Shown piece by piece: positions 7,926 to 17,378 of a DNA stretch of 64,000 bases (its first letter is position 1; every line of letters starts with the position of its first letter). Under the pieces are notes generated by a model. That model did no database searches and had not been told where the DNA came from. It was given only the letters and a program-made list of their open reading frames with translations. The stretch comes from JAGQRJ01 sp041402045. Its GTDB lineage: Bacteria; Planctomycetota; J058. A program made the position numbers and the translations under genes. The stretch is from the NCBI GenBank assembly GCA_041402045.1, contig JAWKSZ010000013.1, forward strand, positions 1 to 64,000. The letters run 5' to 3'.

Positions 7926-9320
7926 CTACCGCAAGAGCTCGCCGGCGCGGGCGCGCTTGATGAACTGCCCGCCGCCCTCGGTCACGAGCTTGCCGTCTTC
8001 GCAGATCACCCGCCCGCGGGAGAGCACGACCTCGCTCCAGCCCTGGCACTCGAAGCCCTCGTAGGCGCTGTAGTCGACGTTCATGTGGTGGGTGAACTCG
8101 TTCTTGACGCTGATCGTCTCCTTGCGGTCGGGGTTGAAGACCACGATGTCCGCGTCGGAGCCCACCGCGATCGTGCCCTTCTTGGGGAACAGCCCGAAGG
8201 TCTTGGCGGCGGCGGTCGAGGTCAGCTCCACGAAGCGGTTGAGGCTCAGCCGGCCCTCGACCACCCCCGCGTGGTACATCAGGCTCATGCGGTTCTCGAC
8301 GCCGGGCGCGCCGTTGGGGATCTTGCGGAAGTCGCCGAGGCCGAGGGTCTTCTGGTCCTTCATGCAGAACGGGCAGTGGTCGGTGGCCACGTTGGCCAGG
8401 TGCCCGTACTTCAGGCCTTGCCACAGCTCGTCCTGGTTCCACTTCTCGCGCAGGGCCGGGGTCATGACCCACTTCGCGCCCTCGAACCCGGGCTTGTCGT
8501 AGATCGTCTGGTCGAGCAGGAGGTACTGCGGGCAGGTCTCGGCCATGACGTCCACGCCGCGCATGCGCGCGCGCTTGACCTCCTCCAGGGCGTCGGAGCA
8601 GGAGAGGTGCACGATGTAGAGCGGGACGTTGGCGACCTCGGCGATCGCGATCGAGCGGTAGACGCCCTCGGCCTCCATGCGCGTGGGGCGGGTCGAGGCG
8701 TGGTACTTCGGGTCCATTTTCCCGTCCGCGACCGCCTCGCGAATGATCTCGTCGATCACGATCCCGTTCTCGGCGTGCATGCAGATCCGGGTGCCGTTGT
8801 CGCCGGCCTGGCGGAAGGCGCGGTAGAGCGTGCCGTCGTCCACGTAGAGCACGCCGGGGTAGGCCATGAACAGCTTGTAGGAGGTCACGCCCTCCTCGGC
8901 CAGGCGCTCCATTTCGGGCAGCCGCTCGACGGGCATGTCGGTCACGATCATGTGGAACGCGTAGTCGATCGTGGCCTTGCCTTCGGCCTTGGCGTGCCAG
9001 GTGTCGAGGCCCTCGATCGTGGACTTGCCCTTGGTCTGGACCGCGAAGTCGATACAGGTCGTGGTCCCTCCGTGGGCGGCGGCCCGGGTCCCGGTGTAGA
9101 AGTCGTCGTTCGAGGACGTGCCGCCGAAGGGCAGGTCGAAGTGGGTGTGGGCGTCGATCCCGCCGGGGATCACGAGCCGGCCGGTGGCGTCGATCACCTT
9201 GTCCGCGTTGACCTTGAGGTCCTTGCCGAGCAGGCTCACCGACTCGCCCTCGATGAACACGTCGGCGTAGTAGTCGTCGGTGGCGGTCACGATCCGCCCG
9301 TTCTTGATCAACACACTCAC
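7926..9320 (-). CDS. hydA: D-hydantoinase / dihydropyrimidinase
   Basis: 464 aa, normal family length. It hydrolyses dihydropyrimidines to N-carbamoyl-beta-amino acids (or hydantoins) using a binuclear metal centre. Metal ligands are visible: GGIDAHTHFDLPFGG (HxH), SYKLFMAYPG (carbamylated Lys), MHAENG and IVHLSC (His), VATDHCPF (Asp). GTG at 9320 starts SVLIKNGRIVTATDDYYADVF, the standard N-terminus, behind GGGAGAGGCTCC. The neighbours, a nucleobase permease and a class III aminotransferase, fit reductive pyrimidine catabolism; no beta-ureidopropionase or dihydropyrimidine dehydrogenase is seen in the window. Substrate choice between hydantoin and dihydrouracil cannot be read from the sequence. 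Confidence 0.93.
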   Translation of the reverse strand: MSVLIKNGRIVTATDDYYADVFIEGESVSLLGKDLKVNADKVIDATGRLVIPGGIDAHTHFDLPFGGTSSNDDFYTGTRAAAHGGTTTCIDFAVQTKGKSTIEGLDTWHAKAEGKATIDYAFHMIVTDMPVERLPEMERLAEEGVTSYKLFMAYPGVLYVDDGTLYRAFRQAGDNGTRICMHAENGIVIDEIIREAVADGKMDPKYHASTRPTRMEAEGVYRSIAIAEVANVPLYIVHLSCSDALEEVKRARMRGVDVMAETCPQYLLLDQTIYDKPGFEGAKWVMTPALREKWNQDELWQGLKYGHLANVATDHCPFCMKDQKTLGLGDFRKIPNGAPGVENRMSLMYHAGVVEGRLSLNRFVELTSTAAAKTFGLFPKKGTIAVGSDADIVVFNPDRKETISVKNEFTHHMNVDYSAYEGFECQGWSEVVLSRGRVICEDGKLVTEGGGQFIKRARAGELLR

Positions 9321-9511
9321 GGAGCCTCTCCCTTCGAGGCTTACGGAGTAGTCGAATCGCCGGCGGCGCGCCAGCGCGACCTCTGGGTGGGGGAGGCCAG
9401 AACGCGCTTGCGTCCCCACCGCGGGGTGTGGTCCCTTGTGTGCCCGGCTGAGCGGCGCAAGTAGTTCGAGGAGCAGGTGTTCCGCCCTCCCGACGGCCGG
9501 GAGGAGGCCAC

Positions 9512-11183
9512 GTGAGCGAGCTCGAGACCCCCGCCCCGGAGCCAGGCCCCGCCGTCGCAGCGCCGAGCGCCCAGGACGTGCTCCACGACCAGGGCACGGC
9601 CCTGCTCTACGGGATCGACGACGTCCCGCCGCTGCCCGAGACGGTGGCCCTCGGCTTCCAGCACTACCTGACCATGTTCGGCTCCACGGTCGCGATCCCC
9701 CTGATCCTGCAGGCACCCCTGGGAATCAAGGAAGGCAAGGACCTCGCGGTCCTGATCGCGACCATGTTCTTCGTTTCGGGGGTCACGACGCTGCTCCAGA
9801 CGACGTTCGGCAATAGGCTGCCGATCGTGCAGGGGGGGACCTTCTCCTTCCTCGCCCCCACCTTCGCCATTTGCGGCATGGCCGCCCTGGCGGAGGCGGA
9901 TTGGCAAGTCCGACTCCAGCACGTGCAAGGCGCGATCATTGCGGGGAGCGGTGGTCGAGATCGTGCTCGGCGCCACCGGGGTGGCCGGGCGCGTCCTGCG
10001 CTACGTGGGTCCGATCACGATTGCGCCCACGATCGCGTTGATCGGACTGGCCTTGTTCAAGTTCGGGGCTCCGATCGCGGGACAGGACTGGTGGATCGGG
10101 GGCTCCGACGATCGCCTGGATCGTGCTCTTCTCCCAGGTGCTGCGGCGCGCGCACCGCGCGTTCGAGCTGTTCCCGATCTTGCTCGCGATCCTGGTGGCT
10201 GGGGTGGTCAGCTGCGCTGTGCACGGTGACGGGCGTCTTCCCGGGAGGGGCACCCGAGCCACGTCTCGACGCAGACCCTCGCGGAGACGCCCTGGGTTCG
10301 CGTGCCCCTCTGCCCTTCCCCTGGGGTTGGCCCCAGTTCGGCATGGCTGCGATCGTGGGGATGCTCGCCGGCTACCTGGCCTCGGTCGTGGAGCCGGATC
10401 GGCGACTACTACGCCTGCGCGCGCTTGGCCGGTGCACCGCCGCTGATCGGGAACTCGTGAACCGCGGAATCACCTTCGAGGGGATCGGCTGTCTGGTCGC
10501 CGGGATCTGGGGCACCGGGAACGGGACCACGAGCTACTCGAGAACATCGGCGCGATCGGGCTGACCCGGAGTCGGCAGTCGACGGGTGGTCCAGGCAGGC
10601 GCCACCCTGATGCTGCTGCTGGGCTTCGTCGCCAAGTTCGGCGGCCTGTTCACCACGATCCCAGGGCCCGTCGTGGGTGGAATGTACTGCCGTTCGGCAT
10701 GATCGCGGCTGTCGGGCTCTCGAACCTGCAGCGGGTCGACCTCAACAGCTCTCGCGGAACCTGTTCATTCTGGGCTTCGCGTTCTTCATGGGGCTCAGCC
10801 TCCCGGTCTACTTCGAGGCGCGGCCGGTGGACTTCGAGCGTCGACAGGTCAACGACGTGCCCGAAGCCCTGCGTGAACTGGGCCTGAGCAAGGACGCCAC
10901 CGTCGTCCAAGCGCAGGTCATGTTCGTGCACTTGACCGAGAGCGCGAAGAACCTCCAAGGACAGGACCCCGGGCGCGGAGGTCGCCTCGCAGCCGCGTTC
11001 GGCGCGGTCGTCGCTGCTCCTGAAGGCGCAGCGCCACCCAGCTTGTTCTGGTCAGCCCTCGCCAACCTGATCAACACGATCGGCAAGACCGGCATGGCCG
11101 TGGGCGCGTTGATCGCCCTCGTCCTCGACAACCTGATCCCGGGAACCCCTCGAGAGCGCGGCCTCGCCGTCGCGCACCACTGA
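9512..11183 (+). pseudogene. NCS2 / SLC23-type nucleobase permease, multiply frameshifted
   Basis: The start is intact: GTG at 9512 behind GGGAGGAGGCCAC, with DVPPLPETVALGFQHYLTMFGSTVAIPLIL and IVQGGTFSFLAPTF typical of the family. Near 9945 the frame breaks, and homologous segments continue in changing frames: VVEIVLGATGVAGRVLRYVGPITIAPTIALIGL (9945-10105), FELFPILLAILVAGVVS (10150-10210), FPWGWPQFGMAAIVGMLAGYLASVVE (10317-10395), RGITFEGIGCLVAGIWGTGNGTTSYSE (10460-10545), NLFILGFAFFMGLSLPVYF (10755-10815), SALANLINTIGKTGMAVGALIALVLDN to the stop at 11183. At least six single-base indels are needed to rejoin it. Flanking genes are intact. Either a recent pseudogene or a locally error-rich assembly. 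Confidence 0.85.
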
Positions 11184-11194
11184 CGGAGCAGTTC

Positions 11195-12514
11195 ATGCAC
11201 AGCCAGGAAATGGTCGCCCTCTGCAAGCAGCACAGCATGTGGACCTGGAGCGCCGGGGAGAAGGTCGACCCGCTCCCGATCGCGAGCGCCGAGGGGATCT
11301 ACCTCTACACCCCTGAGGGGCAGCGGGTGATCGACTTCAACAGCCAGCTCATGAGCGTGAACATTGGGCACCGGCACCCCAAGGTGCTCGAGGCCATGAA
11401 GCGCCAAATGGACACGCTGCTCTACACCTTCCCCGGCTCGGCGACCGAGGTTCGGGCGCGGGTCAGCAAGAAGCTCGCGGACCTCGTCCCGGGCGACCTG
11501 AACACGTTCTTCTATACCCTCGGCGGCGCCGAGGCCAACGAGAACGCGATCAAGGCCGCGCGTCAGTTCACCGGGCGGTTCAAGATCCTCAGCCGCTACC
11601 GCAGCTACCACGGCGCCACGAACGCGACCATGCAGCTCACCGGCGACCCGCGGCGCTGGGGCAACGAGCCCGGCATGCCCGGGGTGATCCGGGTCATGGA
11701 CCCCCGCCCCTACGAGTTCAGCTTCGGCAGCACCCCCGAGGAGCAGACGGCGAACAACCTGCGCTACCTGGAGGAGGTGATCACCTACGAGGGTCCCCAG
11801 ACGATCGCGGCCATGTTCATAGAGACGGTGACCGGGACCAACGGGATCCTGCCCCCGCCCCCGGGCTACCTGCAGGGGCTGCGGGCGCTGCTCGACAAGT
11901 ACGGGATCCTGCTGGTGTGCGACGAGGTCATGTGCGGCTGGGGCCGCACGGGCAAGCTCTTCGCCTTCGAGCACGGCGGGATCGTGCCGGACATCGTCAC
12001 CATGGCCAAGGGCCTCACCAGCTCGTACATCCCGCTGGGGGCCATGGCGGTCTCGGATCGGATCGCCGAGCACTTCCGCCACAACGTGTTCTGGGGCGGG
12101 CTGACCTACAACGCCCACGCCCTGGCGCTGGCCACCGCCGAGGCGGTGGTCGACGTCCTGATCGACGAGGGCATGGTCGAGAACGCGCAGCGCATGGGCG
12201 AGGTCATGCGCGGGGAAATGGACCGGCTGCAGGCCAAGCACCCCAGCGTGCGCGAGGGGCGGCAGATCGGGCTGTTCGGCATGATCGACGTGCAGAAGAA
12301 CGCCCAGGGCGAGCCGATCGCGCCCTACAACGGCTCGCACCCGGCCATGGTCAAGCTCGGCAAGTTCTTCCGCGAGGAGGGGCTGTTCACCTTCATTCGC
12401 TGGGGCAGCTTCATGTGCAACCCGCCCCTGTGCATCACCGAGGAGCAGCTGCTCGAGGCCTTCGCGATCGTCGACCGCGGGCTCGAGATCACCGACGAGG
12501 CCTTCGAGGGCTGA
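11195..12514 (+). CDS. Class III PLP-dependent aminotransferase (omega-amino acid type)
   Basis: 439 aa. VIDFNSQLMSVNIGHRHPKVLEAM, FYTLGGAEANENAIKAARQFTG, SYHGATNATMQLTGDPRRW and DEVMCGWGRTGKLFAFEH (PLP-ring Asp), then TMAKGLTSSYIPLGAM with the Schiff-base Lys, are the class III landmarks. The closest recalled relatives are taurine-pyruvate and beta-alanine/4-aminobutyrate-type enzymes that move a terminal amino group to pyruvate or 2-oxoglutarate. Next to a hydantoinase and a nucleobase permease it would remove the beta-alanine or beta-aminoisobutyrate made from pyrimidines. ATG at 11195 lies 11 bases after the permease stop, so the two were one operon. The exact substrate is inferred from context only. 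Confidence 0.88.
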   Translation: MHSQEMVALCKQHSMWTWSAGEKVDPLPIASAEGIYLYTPEGQRVIDFNSQLMSVNIGHRHPKVLEAMKRQMDTLLYTFPGSATEVRARVSKKLADLVPGDLNTFFYTLGGAEANENAIKAARQFTGRFKILSRYRSYHGATNATMQLTGDPRRWGNEPGMPGVIRVMDPRPYEFSFGSTPEEQTANNLRYLEEVITYEGPQTIAAMFIETVTGTNGILPPPPGYLQGLRALLDKYGILLVCDEVMCGWGRTGKLFAFEHGGIVPDIVTMAKGLTSSYIPLGAMAVSDRIAEHFRHNVFWGGLTYNAHALALATAEAVVDVLIDEGMVENAQRMGEVMRGEMDRLQAKHPSVREGRQIGLFGMIDVQKNAQGEPIAPYNGSHPAMVKLGKFFREEGLFTFIRWGSFMCNPPLCITEEQLLEAFAIVDRGLEITDEAFEG

Positions 12515-12570
12515 GGTCCGGCCCCCTGGCGCGGGCCCGCGGGCGCGGCCACCCTGGAGCAGGAGGTGGC

Positions 12571-12954
12571 ATGAGACGGCGACTGATCGAGGCCCTGGCG
12601 GCCGCGTGTGTGATCTGGTGCACGGGGTGCCCCAAGGACGAGCCGCAGCGGGCCACGCCCAACCCGGCCGGGGACTCGATCGTGCACGCGGGGAGCAAGG
12701 CCAAGCTCCAGACCGACATGATGACCCTGCGCAAGATGTGCGAGGCCTACTTCGCCAAGGAGGGCACCTGGCCCGCCTCGCTGGACGACGTGGTCGCGGC
12801 CAACCTCGTGCGGCCGGAGCAGACCTTGGACCCCTGGGGCAACCAGTACCTGATCGAGCAGCAGGGGAGCACGGTGCGCGTCTACACCCTCGGCGCCGAC
12901 GGCGAGGAGGGCGGAACCGAGGCCGACACCGACTGGAGCACCGACGACCGGTGA
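12571..12954 (+). CDS. Lipoprotein with GspG-like pseudopilin C-terminal domain
   Basis: 127 aa. MRRRLIEALAAACVIWCTGCPKD is a short signal sequence with a lipobox-like CTGC. The rest resembles the globular part of major pseudopilin GspG: LQTDMMTLRKMCEAYFAKEGTWPASLDDVV, then LDPWGNQYLIEQQGSTVRVYTLGADGEEGGTEADTDW, the last part being the GspG calcium-loop style ending. The GspG prepilin peptidase site (G|FTLxE) is absent, so this is a stand-alone lipid-anchored version rather than a pilin. GCAGGAGGTGGC precedes ATG at 12571. Confidence 0.8.
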   Translation: MRRRLIEALAAACVIWCTGCPKDEPQRATPNPAGDSIVHAGSKAKLQTDMMTLRKMCEAYFAKEGTWPASLDDVVAANLVRPEQTLDPWGNQYLIEQQGSTVRVYTLGADGEEGGTEADTDWSTDDR

Positions 12955-12974
12955 GCTGAGGACCGGTTAGCAGC

Positions 12975-15900
12975 GTGCGGATCGGGCCCTACGCGATCGA
13001 AGGCCTCCTCGGTCAGGGCGGCATGGGGAGCGTCTACCGGGCCCGGGGGCCCGACGGCGACGTCGTGGCGCTCAAGGTGCTCTCCTCGACCTCCGACCCG
13101 CGCAAGGTCGAGCGCTTCTTGCGCGAGCTGCGCACCCTGAGCCAGCTCAGCCACCCGCACCTGGTCGAGGTGCGGGACGTGGGTCGCGACGGCGAGGCCC
13201 CGTACCTCGCCATGCGCCTGGTCGAGGGCGAGACCCTCGCGGCGCGCCTCGCGGCCGACGGCGCGTTGCCCGTCCCCGCGGCGCTGGAGATCGCGCGCGC
13301 GCTGGCTGCGGCCCTGGCCTACGCGCACCGCCAGGGCGTCGTGCACCGCGACGTGAAGCCCGAGAACGTGCTCCTCGGCCACCACGGCGAGGTCCGGCTC
13401 ACCGACTTCGGCCTCGCCCGGGACGAGGAGGCGGTCGAGCAGCGGCTGACCCTCAGCGGCGCGGCCTTGGGGACCCCCGGCTACTGGGCGCCGGAGCAGG
13501 CGCGGGGCGCGCGAGACGCGCTCGGGCCGCCGACCGACGTCTACGGGTGGGGAGCCACCCTCTACGCCATGCTCACCGGAGAACCGCCGCAGCAGGTGGA
13601 GTCCCTGGCGCAAGCGATCGCGCTCAGCGCCGAGCCGGTGGCGCCGCCCTCGACGGTGCGCGGCGACGTGCCGCGCTGGCTGGAGCGGGTGTGCCTGCGT
13701 TGCCTGGCCCCCGACCCCGAGGCCCGCTTCGCCTCGGCGGTCGAGCTCGAGCGCGCGCTGACTCCGCGCAGGCGCCGGGGGGCGCTGCTGGGGGCGCTGG
13801 TCGCCGCGACGCTCCTGGCCTGCGGGGCGGCGGCGTGGGTGGCCAGCGCGCGGTGGACGGGGACGCCGCCCGAGGTCGCGGGGGTCGAGGAGGTGCGGCG
13901 GAGCCTGGCGGCGGAGGACTACGCGCGGGCGGAGGAGCTGGCCGGCGCCGCCCTCGCCCGCGAGCCGGAGCGCGCCGAGCTCTACCTGCTGCGGGGGGAG
14001 GCGCGCTTCGAGCTGCGCCACCTCGAGGACGCGGAGCTCGACCTGCGGCGCGTGCTGAGCCTGGCCCCAGGGACGCCGCGTGCGGAGCAGCTCCTGGGTG
14101 TCGTGCTCGCCTCCCAGCAACGGATCGAGGAGGCCGAACCCCTCCTGCGCCGCGCGCTGGAGCGCGACCCCGACGCACCGGACGTCCACGTGGCGCTGGG
14201 CTACGTGGCGCTCCTGACCGGGCGTCTGAGCGAGGCCCTCGCCTGCGCCGACGCGGGGTTGGCGCGGGGGCCGAAGCGCCGTTGGCCCGCCCACCGCCTG
14301 CGCGGACAGGTGCTCGCCCAGCGAGGGGACTTCAGCGCGGCCCAGGCCGAGTTCGAGCTCGCGTTGGCCGAGGAGCCTCGACACCTGGGGATCCTCCTGG
14401 CCTACGCGGTCACGCTCAACTCCCTGGAGCGCTACGCCCAGGCCGAGGCGGCCCTGAGCACGGCGCTCGAGGTGGATCCCCGCGAGCGCCTGGCCCGCGA
14501 GCTGCGGGTCAAGGCGCGCGAGCTCGACGGCGACGTCGCGGGCGCGTTGGCCGACCTGCGCGCGCTCTACGAGCTGGACCCCAGCGCGGACCGAGCGCGG
14601 GCCCTGGGCATGAAGCTGTTCGAACTCGGACAGCACCCGGAGGCGCTGGCGGTGCTCGAGTCGGCCAAGGCCCTGGCCCCCACCGACCCCGAGCTGCTGA
14701 GCATGATCGGGGTCGTGCACGGGGCCATGGGCAACCCGCGCGCGGCGCTGGCGGCCTTCGAGCTGACCCTCGCGCTCGACCCGCGCAACCAGCGCGCGCT
14801 GCGCAACATGGCCTTCGCGCACAGCGAGCTCGGGACCCCCGAGCTCGCGAAGCGGGACCTCCTGCAGCTGCTCGAGCTCTACCCCGAGAACCTCAGCGGC
14901 AGGCTGGCGCTGGGGTTGGTCCTGGTCGAGCTCGACGAGCTGGACGACGCGGTGACCCTCCTGCGCGAGACCCTGCCCTTGGCGCCGCGGGATCCGGAGC
15001 TGCACCTGCAACTGGGGGTCGCCCTCTGCAAGCGCGGCGAGCTGCGCGAGGGGTTGCTGGCCTACGACCGCGGGATCGAGTGCGCGCCCGGGAACCTCGA
15101 GCTGCGCTCGCGGCGGGCGTCGCTGCGGGCCGAGCTGGAGGACTTCGCGGGGGCGCTCGAGGACAGCGAGCGCGTGCTCGCGGCGCGGCCGGAGCACGTC
15201 GAGGCCCACGTCTCGCGCAGTCTGGCGCTGATCGGGCTCGAGCGACTCCCGGAGGCGCTCGAGACCCTGGAGCGGGCCGTCGGCCTGGCGCCCACCCTGT
15301 CGACGGCCTGGGGCTGCCTGGGGCGGGTGCTGCGCCTGCTCGGTCGACTCCCCGAGGCCAAGCGCGCGCTCGATCGAGCCCTCGAGCTCCAGCCGAGCTT
15401 CGACTTCGCTCGCTTCCAGCGCGCGCAGGTGCTGCGCGCGCTCGGTCTTCCCCGCGACGCGCTGGCGGACCTCGAGGCGTTGGTGCGCGCGGGGAAGACC
15501 TCGCGGCTGGTGCGCCAGGAGCAGGTGATCTGCTGGCTGTTCGTGGGCGAGCTCGAGCCCGCGGGCGCCACCCTCGAGGGCCTGCTGCGCGAGCGCCCCA
15601 ACGACCCCGAGCTGCGCGGGCTGCAGGTGCAGTGGTTCGCCCTGAGCGGTCGCCATGAACAGGCGATCAGCCTCGCGGACCAGATCCTCGCGCGGCACCC
15701 GCGTCAGGTCGAGGCCCTGCAGTTCGCCTGCCTGGCTGCCCTGGAGCTCGGGCGCCACGAGCGGGCGTTGGCCTACAGCGACGGACTCATGAGCCTCGGC
15801 GGCGGCTCGCCGCGCCCGTGCGTGATCCGCGCCACGATCCTGCACGCCATGGGGCGCACCGCCGAGGCCAAGCAAGCCCTGGACGAGGCGCTGCGCCGCG

Positions 15901-16181
15901 CGCCGCGCGACGTCGCCACCTACTCCTTGCGCGCCAAGATCTCGGCCCAGCTCGGCGACTACCCGGCTGCGCTCGCCGACTGCGCGAGGGCGCAAGAGCT
16001 CGACCCGCGGGACGCCCACGCGATCCTGGCGGAGGGCGAGGTCCTCGCCCTGCAGGGGGACGCGGCGGGGGTCGCGCGCTGCCTGGAGCGGGCGCGCCCG
16101 CTGCTGCACACCCCGGTCCAGCGCGAGCGCTACGAGGCGCTGGTCGGAGCTGCGGGCGAGGACGAGGGGAGCGGGCGGTGA
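12975..16181 (+). CDS. Transmembrane Ser/Thr kinase with large TPR region
   Basis: 1068 aa. Kinase domain first: P-loop GQGGMGSV (13-20), VALK Lys34, HRDVKPEN (124-131), DFG (144-146), WAPEQ (~171). A basic patch RRRR leads into a single helix at ~269-291 (ALLGALVAATLLACGAAAWVA), then ~770 residues of TPR units (for example LYLLRGEARFELRHLEDAELDLRRVLSLAP and repeated ALELDP-type turns). The topology implies a cytoplasmic kinase and an outside TPR sensor or scaffold. GTG at 12975 is used because it starts the kinase directly. The stop overlaps the start of the phosphoesterase gene (GTGA), implying translational coupling. Confidence 0.93.
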   Translation: MRIGPYAIEGLLGQGGMGSVYRARGPDGDVVALKVLSSTSDPRKVERFLRELRTLSQLSHPHLVEVRDVGRDGEAPYLAMRLVEGETLAARLAADGALPVPAALEIARALAAALAYAHRQGVVHRDVKPENVLLGHHGEVRLTDFGLARDEEAVEQRLTLSGAALGTPGYWAPEQARGARDALGPPTDVYGWGATLYAMLTGEPPQQVESLAQAIALSAEPVAPPSTVRGDVPRWLERVCLRCLAPDPEARFASAVELERALTPRRRRGALLGALVAATLLACGAAAWVASARWTGTPPEVAGVEEVRRSLAAEDYARAEELAGAALAREPERAELYLLRGEARFELRHLEDAELDLRRVLSLAPGTPRAEQLLGVVLASQQRIEEAEPLLRRALERDPDAPDVHVALGYVALLTGRLSEALACADAGLARGPKRRWPAHRLRGQVLAQRGDFSAAQAEFELALAEEPRHLGILLAYAVTLNSLERYAQAEAALSTALEVDPRERLARELRVKARELDGDVAGALADLRALYELDPSADRARALGMKLFELGQHPEALAVLESAKALAPTDPELLSMIGVVHGAMGNPRAALAAFELTLALDPRNQRALRNMAFAHSELGTPELAKRDLLQLLELYPENLSGRLALGLVLVELDELDDAVTLLRETLPLAPRDPELHLQLGVALCKRGELREGLLAYDRGIECAPGNLELRSRRASLRAELEDFAGALEDSERVLAARPEHVEAHVSRSLALIGLERLPEALETLERAVGLAPTLSTAWGCLGRVLRLLGRLPEAKRALDRALELQPSFDFARFQRAQVLRALGLPRDALADLEALVRAGKTSRLVRQEQVICWLFVGELEPAGATLEGLLRERPNDPELRGLQVQWFALSGRHEQAISLADQILARHPRQVEALQFACLAALELGRHERALAYSDGLMSLGGGSPRPCVIRATILHAMGRTAEAKQALDEALRRAPRDVATYSLRAKISAQLGDYPAALADCARAQELDPRDAHAILAEGEVLALQGDAAGVARCLERARPLLHTPVQRERYEALVGAAGEDEGSGR

Positions 16182-16837
16182 GGGTCGTGGCGATCAGCGA
16201 CACCCACGGGCTGCACGAGGAGCTGGAGCTCCCCGCCGGCGACGTGCTGATCCACGCGGGGGACTACTCGCGGCAGGGCGTGCTCGCCGAGTTCGAGGCG
16301 TTCTGCGCCTGGTTCGCGGCGCAGCCGTTTCGGCACCGGATCCTCGTGGCGGGGAACCACGACGTGATCCTCGAGGCGCAACCGGACCTGTGTCGCGCGC
16401 GGCTGCCGGCGGGGATCACCTACCTCCTCGACCAGGCGGTGACCCTGGACGGGGTGCGCTTCTACGGGGCGCCGTGGACCCCCGAGTTCTGCCGCTGGTC
16501 CTTCATGCGCGACCGAGGGGCGCCCCTGCGCGAGGTGTGGGACCGGATCCCGGCGGGGGTGCAGGTCCTGATCACCCACGGTCCGCCTTACGGGCACGGC
16601 GACCACGTGCCGGGCTTCCTCGGGCGGCCGGGGCGCGCGGTAGGTTGCCTGGAGCTGCTCCAGGCGGTGCGGCGGGTGGAGCCGGAGTGGCACGTGTTCG
16701 GGCATATCCACGAGGGCTACGGGATCACCCGCTCCGACGAGCTCCCGCGCACCCAGTTCGTGAACGCCGCGCTCTGCGGCGAGGACTACGCCTCGACGCG
16801 GCCGCCGCTCGTGTTCGACGTCGAGCCGCGGGCCTGA
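16178..16837 (+). CDS. Calcineurin-like metallophosphoesterase
   Basis: 219 aa. All metal-binding motifs are present in order: ISDTHG (D-x-H), HAGDYS (GD), VAGNHD (GNHD), LITHGPPYGHGD (H) and FGHIHEGYG (GHxH). The HGPPYGHGD form is typical of the small MPPED/YfcE-like subgroup acting on phosphomonoesters or diesters. GTG at 16178 overlaps the kinase stop by 4 bases (GTGA), giving RVVAISDTHG at the N-terminus as in the family. Coupling to a Ser/Thr kinase suggests, but does not show, that it works in the same pathway; the fold is not that of PP2C, the usual partner phosphatase. Confidence 0.9.
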   Translation: MRVVAISDTHGLHEELELPAGDVLIHAGDYSRQGVLAEFEAFCAWFAAQPFRHRILVAGNHDVILEAQPDLCRARLPAGITYLLDQAVTLDGVRFYGAPWTPEFCRWSFMRDRGAPLREVWDRIPAGVQVLITHGPPYGHGDHVPGFLGRPGRAVGCLELLQAVRRVEPEWHVFGHIHEGYGITRSDELPRTQFVNAALCGEDYASTRPPLVFDVEPRA

Positions 16838-16841
16838 CGGG

Positions 16842-17312
16842 TCAGGGCTCCCGCCGCCACTGCGGGGTCCCCCGCCCGGCGAGCACGCGGAACCCGGCCT
16901 CGACCTCCGCCGGGCGCCCGCCGACCCGCCAGCCCTGATCCGTGAGCTCGAGCGGCGGCGGCGGCGCGCCCAGGTCGAGCAGGAGCCGGGTCTGGCCCTC
17001 GGTCACGGTCAGCCCCGCGCGGTGCAGGTCCACGGGCAGCCCGCCGCGCCACAGCGGGGGGCCGGGGGTCGGCACGGGCAGGGCCAGCCGAGCCTCGACC
17101 CGAGCCGCGCGGTCGAGGACCTCGGGCTCGACGTAGGCCGCGGCGCAGTCGCGCAGGATCAGGGTCCAGGGGCCGCCGCTCCACTCCAGGGCGTAGATCA
17201 TGACCTCCAGGCCCAGCGCGAGCTCCAGGCGAGGCGGCGCGCCAGGCCGCGCAAACAGCGCCCAGCCGTCCAGGTCGTAGGACTGCCCGTTGACGTCGAG
17301 GGAGGGGAGCAC
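16842..17312 (-). CDS. Hypothetical protein, 156 aa
   Basis: No family recognised. The protein has no signal peptide or membrane helix; it starts LPSLDVNGQSYDLDGWALFARPG and reads like an all-beta fold (short alternating hydrophobic strands: LELALGLEVMIYALEWSGGPWTLILRD; GLTVTEGQTRLLLDLG). GTG start at 17312. It converges on the phosphoesterase with only 4 bases between stops and is divergent from the protease lipoprotein across 66 bp. Confidence 0.65.
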   Translation of the reverse strand: MLPSLDVNGQSYDLDGWALFARPGAPPRLELALGLEVMIYALEWSGGPWTLILRDCAAAYVEPEVLDRAARVEARLALPVPTPGPPLWRGGLPVDLHRAGLTVTEGQTRLLLDLGAPPPPLELTDQGWRVGGRPAEVEAGFRVLAGRGTPQWRREP

Positions 17313-17378
17313 GCGCTGAGCCTACCCCGGCCGCTCGCCACACGGGCGCCCGCCGGCGGGGAGGGTTACCCTCGAAGC

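Noticed and set aside
12882..16109. A 1075-codon minus-strand frame over the TPR kinase
   Set aside because: Shadow of the kinase gene; the translation is Gln/Arg/Gly-rich with no domain.
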